A stretch of DNA of 64,000 nt from Ascoidea tarda (nom. inval.). Lineage: Eukaryota; Ascomycota; Saccharomycetes; Ascoideales; Ascoideaceae. Location: NCBI GenBank assembly GCA_030560485.1, contig JAKTTS010000008.1:23544-87543 (forward strand), given 5' to 3'. Below, one piece after another: positions 60,472 to 64,000 of this stretch. How positions within the stretch are numbered: position 1 is the first letter of the stretch; each line of letters begins with the position of its first letter. Made by a program: the position numbers and the translations under genes. Below the pieces are notes generated by a model. It saw nothing but the letters and a program-made list of their open reading frames with translations. It was not told the DNA's origin and did not search any database.

Positions 60472-62016
60472 TTAATATCCAAAAGAGTAATCCCCATTAA
60501 TCCATCGGTTAACCATATCTAATGCATTAACTGGTTGATCATAAGGAACCATATGTCCAGCATCAAAGACTCTTAAAAACGTAAAATCACCATAATTTCT
60601 AACGTAACCGGCAAATTTGTCTTCTAAGGTTACATATGGTAACATTGGAGAAGAAGTAAATTTATCATGATAAATATATTCTAATTCATCAGACCAACCG
60701 TAATTGCCTAACCAATTGCAAATGTAGTCCTTATCTCCAGCATAAAGTAATACTGGGTATCCCTTTTCCAATAGCTCAGAAACATACTGATGAAATGGTT
60801 TCATTCCATCTCCAGTAAGAGCAAACTGAGTGCCAACTTTGGAACTGCAACCAACATAGTTATCAACTTCAGCGCCTAGGGATTGCTTAACGTAATCGAG
60901 ATTCATATAAGCGTCAACATAATCCAAATCTTTATAACATAGTTCCGTGTCTGGATCGCATTTTTTTCGAATATCATACACATTCAATCCAGTTTTTTCA
61001 AAAGCTGAAAACATTTTTCTTTCACAATAAATTCCTGCAGGAATACAAACAAATGCACTGTCAGTTTTATAACAGGCCTCAATTAGTTTGGCACATCTTG
61101 GGTATGCGTTTCTCATATCTTCACATTCTCTCTCAGAAATAACAGGAGGATGACCACCTCGACCACAAGCCATTGGTTCGTAGTAACCAAATTGGGACAA
61201 TGGGTCAGTGATACCATTTCCAACCATAATAGATGTCAAATCAAAGGATCTATCAGGATGGTTAATTATCTCGGAAGCAAACCTTGGAACATAATGGCCA
61301 CCATATGATTCACCAGCAATATGGAATTTGTTGTTGCGAAATTTAGGGAATGCTTTGAAAAATAACTCCAAAAATGCATAAACATCAGAGGCTGCAGCGT
61401 CTGTAGTTCCAACAGGTTTTGAAGTGTTTGAATAGGAATAACCAACTCCAATTGGTTGCTCAAGGAAAATAACACTTGCATTAGAATTCCACGAATAAGG
61501 ATTATAAACAGGATTCAAATTTTCGTCAATGGAAGAAGGACCCAATTCAAAAAACAACCCAGTCATAGAACTGCATCCAGGACCACCATTCAACCATAGA
61601 ATCAAAGGCTCATTTTCAGGGTCATTTCTGCTCTCGAAAAACCAATAGAAAAAATGTTTATCCTCAGATATGATATCTAAATAACCAGCGTACTGATCGA
61701 CTTTGTCGATGCCTAGTATTTTGGGATTTGTTTTCTTAACTCTTAGCGAGTAGTCCTCAAAGCCAGTAATTGTGATAGTGGAGTCCCATACATGTGTCAT
61801 GGTGGGGCTCTTTTTGTTCTTGATTGGTTTCTCTTTCATGAAGGAATAAATAGCATGGTCTAGTTGGGTCTTTTCTAGTAACTCCAAGTCGTTCCAAATG
61901 GCAAGAATCTCAGGATCGTAGCTGAAGGGATCATGGCCAAAGAGAACTCTGAGGTTCTCAATCAATGGCAAGGCTGCTGCTAGCTGGATAAAGGCAAGAA
62001 GGACTAAAAGATTCAT
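60472..62016 (-). CDS. PRC1: Carboxypeptidase Y (vacuolar serine carboxypeptidase)
   Basis: A 514-residue serine carboxypeptidase. A signal peptide (residues 1-18) and a propeptide of about 80 residues precede the mature enzyme, which begins near KVKKTNPKILGID. Active-site features are WLNGGPGCSS (oxyanion region), Ser237 in GESYGGHY, the Asp in YAGDKDYICNWLGN and His488 in DAGHMVPYDQP. Conserved cysteines of the CPY core are present. The QRPL vacuolar-sorting tetrapeptide of S. cerevisiae CPY is not visible in the short propeptide, so sorting may use another signal. The ATG at 62016 fits the signal peptide; the frame is open 28 codons further up but starts with TTG. A paralog follows upstream at 62953. 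Confidence 0.93.
   Translation of the reverse strand: MNLLVLLAFIQLAAALPLIENLRVLFGHDPFSYDPEILAIWNDLELLEKTQLDHAIYSFMKEKPIKNKKSPTMTHVWDSTITITGFEDYSLRVKKTNPKILGIDKVDQYAGYLDIISEDKHFFYWFFESRNDPENEPLILWLNGGPGCSSMTGLFFELGPSSIDENLNPVYNPYSWNSNASVIFLEQPIGVGYSYSNTSKPVGTTDAAASDVYAFLELFFKAFPKFRNNKFHIAGESYGGHYVPRFASEIINHPDRSFDLTSIMVGNGITDPLSQFGYYEPMACGRGGHPPVISERECEDMRNAYPRCAKLIEACYKTDSAFVCIPAGIYCERKMFSAFEKTGLNVYDIRKKCDPDTELCYKDLDYVDAYMNLDYVKQSLGAEVDNYVGCSSKVGTQFALTGDGMKPFHQYVSELLEKGYPVLLYAGDKDYICNWLGNYGWSDELEYIYHDKFTSSPMLPYVTLEDKFAGYVRNYGDFTFLRVFDAGHMVPYDQPVNALDMVNRWINGDYSFGY
61447..61501. repeat. 55-nt tract identical to the CPY paralog (copy 1)
   Basis: The sequence is identical to 63946-64000 without a gap, although the two CPY genes differ at many codons outside it. 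It encodes part of the conserved PYSWNSNASVIFLEQPIG region. Confidence 0.85.
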
Positions 62017-62952
62017 CGTGCTGTGGTGCTCAAACAAAGAGAGAGCAAGAGTAAATGCTGATAAAGCACAGACTGGGGCGGAAACGCCATCGCGTGCCAA
62101 AACGGAAGGCGATATACAACCCTCTGATAAGACCTATCGCTTCTTTCTGGGTGTCTACAATTGCCCGCTCATTCAAAGGGCAAAACATCACATCTGGTTT
62201 TGGATAAATCGATTTTAGAATAACCATTTCAAATTTTAAAAATGCCCAAATGAAATTAATTTCAAAGGTTATAAATCTTATTATGCTTAGTATCGTTCTG
62301 TTACTCAAAAACTAAAATCTTCTGAAACCTGAAATCGCATGCTTATTCTATAATAGTCTTGCAGAAAATATCAAATTTGTATTGTTTCATATTTCGAAAT
62401 TGAATTTTTAAAGTACACAAATTTAAAAGATTCGTTGGTTTAAATGTTAAAAAAAGATGAGTTTATGAATAAGTTTTTTATAATTTATGATTTATGATTT
62501 CATACTGATAATCTCGAAATTCAAACAATAAATCAATACAGTTACGAACATAGATTTGATTAATTGATAAAGGAAACTATTTTCATTTTAAAAAAGGGAA
62601 AAGAGTGACACAAACTTACTATACGAATACCTCACTATCCAAAGTTACTGATGAAGCATCGAATCAAATATTATAATCACCGATGTTATCACGAAAAGAA
62701 GCTAATGAGTTTTGCATCAACAAAAAGAGATTGTTTTTGTGTTTATTTTTGAGTTTGAATAACAGTTCTTAAATGCAGCCATATGCACAAAACTTTAAAT
62801 CCGCAATTGTGGATAAGTGATTTTTATTCTCAATATTAGAATTGGTTAAAATAATTTAAAATTACTTAAAGTGTCTCTAAGTTGTTAATTTTATAAACAT
62901 AGAATGCCTTGACGAAATAATTAAAACAGAAATAGAGCAAAGATAAAAATAG
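62017..62952. other. Intergenic region between tandem CPY genes
   Basis: 936 bp containing the promoter of the first CPY gene (GC-richer, about 62020-62180) and the AT-rich 3' flank of the second. No gene or distinct repeat. Confidence 0.7.
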
Positions 62953-64000
62953 TTAGCTACTATAGGAGTAATCTCCATTTAACCATCTATTTATCATATC
63001 TAAAGAGTTTTTTGGTTGATCATGAGGAACCATATGACCAGCATCAAACATTCTAATAAAAGTGAATTTGTCGTAGTTTTTAATATACCCTGCATGCTGA
63101 TTTTCTAAAGTCATGTAATCTTTGAAATCGGCTTTTTTATATTTCTTATGGTTTTTATAATTTAATTGGCTCGTCCATGCCTCATTTCCTAGCCAATTGC
63201 ACATAAAGTCCTTATCACCAGCATAAATTAGAACAGGTATATCACTGTTTAAAACTTCTGCAACATATTGTTGGAAAGGTTTTAAATGATCACCAGATAT
63301 TTCAAATGCACTACTAACTGTGGAACTACATGTAACATAATCTGAATAATAACCCTTTTCATTGATTCCGAAGGCATTTTTAACAAACTCTTGATTTAAA
63401 TATTCCTCGATTTTTAACAAATGAGTATAGCCTAAAGGGGCAGAATAATCATAAGTTGTTCTGAGATCATAAATACTTTTACCAGTTTGCTGGATTGGTT
63501 GAATTAATTTTGAGGCACAGTAAACTGCAGCTGGAACACAAATTAAGGCACTTGAGGTTTTATAACAACCTTGAATTAATTTTTTACAGATTGGAGAATG
63601 ATATTTTTTCATTGATTTGCATTGAGAAGAAGATAAAATTGATTCAGATATATCGCCTCCACCACAAGCCATTGGTTGATAATATTCAAATTGGGTTAAA
63701 GGATCAATGATACCATTTCCAATTATAATGGAAGATAATTGAAAGGATTCGTCATTATGTTTTAAAATTTCTGAAGCAATTCTCGGAATATAATGACCAG
63801 CATAGGACTCACCAGCTAGATGAAATTTATTTTTTTGAAAATTGGGATATTTTTCAAAAAAAAGTTTTAAAAACTTATAAACGTCAACAGCAGCCGAATC
63901 CGTGGATTTTATAGTTGACGCAGTGTTTGAAAATGAATAACCGGTTCCAATTGGTTGCTCAAGGAAAATAACACTTGCATTAGAATTCCACGAATAAGGA
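62953..64000 (-). CDS. Carboxypeptidase Y paralog (5' end outside window)
   Basis: The C-terminal 349 codons of a second CPY-type enzyme; the start is beyond the right edge. Visible motifs are the SNASVIFLEQPIGTGYSFSN block, the nucleophile GESYAGHYIPRIASEIL, the acid in YAGDKDFMCNWLGNEAW and the histidine in DAGHMVPHDQP. The catalytic set is therefore intact, and the gene is not a pseudogene in the visible part. It differs from the neighbour at about four in ten residues by eye, yet shares a 55-nt identical tract at the edge. The tandem arrangement points to duplication of a vacuolar protease gene; a secreted role for one copy is possible. Confidence 0.92.
   Translation of the reverse strand, partial: PYSWNSNASVIFLEQPIGTGYSFSNTASTIKSTDSAAVDVYKFLKLFFEKYPNFQKNKFHLAGESYAGHYIPRIASEILKHNDESFQLSSIIIGNGIIDPLTQFEYYQPMACGGGDISESILSSSQCKSMKKYHSPICKKLIQGCYKTSSALICVPAAVYCASKLIQPIQQTGKSIYDLRTTYDYSAPLGYTHLLKIEEYLNQEFVKNAFGINEKGYYSDYVTCSSTVSSAFEISGDHLKPFQQYVAEVLNSDIPVLIYAGDKDFMCNWLGNEAWTSQLNYKNHKKYKKADFKDYMTLENQHAGYIKNYDKFTFIRMFDAGHMVPHDQPKNSLDMINRWLNGDYSYSS
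63946..64000. repeat. 55-nt tract identical to the first CPY gene (copy 2)
   Basis: Partner of 61447-61501. The tract reaches the window edge, so the identical stretch may be longer. Confidence 0.85.

Overview
The window looks like nuclear DNA of an ascomycete budding yeast (Saccharomycotina). It holds intron-less, single-copy yeast genes on both strands (COQ5, SPE3, PMT4, SKP1, ISA2, MED1, AIM2, carboxypeptidase Y, a TRP-like Flc protein). The DNA is AT-rich, and many proteins are swollen by Asn-, Gln- and Ser-rich low-complexity tracts. The codon CTG is almost missing. I read the reading frames by eye and found none in the conserved genes I checked; the four I did find lie in poorly conserved proteins. 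This pattern fits a lineage with reassigned CUG decoding (for example the Ascoidea/Saccharomycopsis or Candida groups), but it cannot name the species. I recognised no tRNA, rRNA, transposon or CRISPR array.

Layout. 1-11.6 kb: an Npr1/Hal5-type kinase cut by the left edge, an MCH1-like transporter, an F-box protein, a possible CENP-L-like kinetochore protein, ISA2 and a FUN26-like nucleoside transporter. 11.6-22.4 kb: a gene-poor region with one gene, a velvet-domain regulator, under a 5.9-kb upstream region. 22.4-35.5 kb: COQ5, MED1, two divergent paralogous four-TM membrane proteins, a novel secreted protein with Kex2-like sites, and AIM2. 35.6-47.8 kb: a regulator with duplicated FAR1-type DNA-binding modules, an FLC-type channel/transporter, SPE3 with a mitochondrial-like N-terminal extension, and a possible Bbp1-like spindle-pole protein. 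48-64 kb: PMT4, a GH18 chitinase, an SLM1-like BAR/PH protein, ETP1/BRAP2, SKP1, and two tandem carboxypeptidase Y genes, the second cut by the right edge.

Functional themes are cell surface and secretion (PMT4, FLC, chitinase, the tetraspan pair, the Kex2-type protein), vacuole (CPY pair, FUN26), ubiquitin (SKP1, F-box protein, ETP1) and transcription (MED1, velvet, FAR1-type factor). There is no operon-like grouping; neighbours look functionally independent.

The strongest hunting result is the velvet-domain gene. This regulator family controls development in filamentous fungi and is missing from S. cerevisiae and C. albicans. Here it is embedded in a very long gene-free neighbourhood, as often seen for cell-fate regulators.
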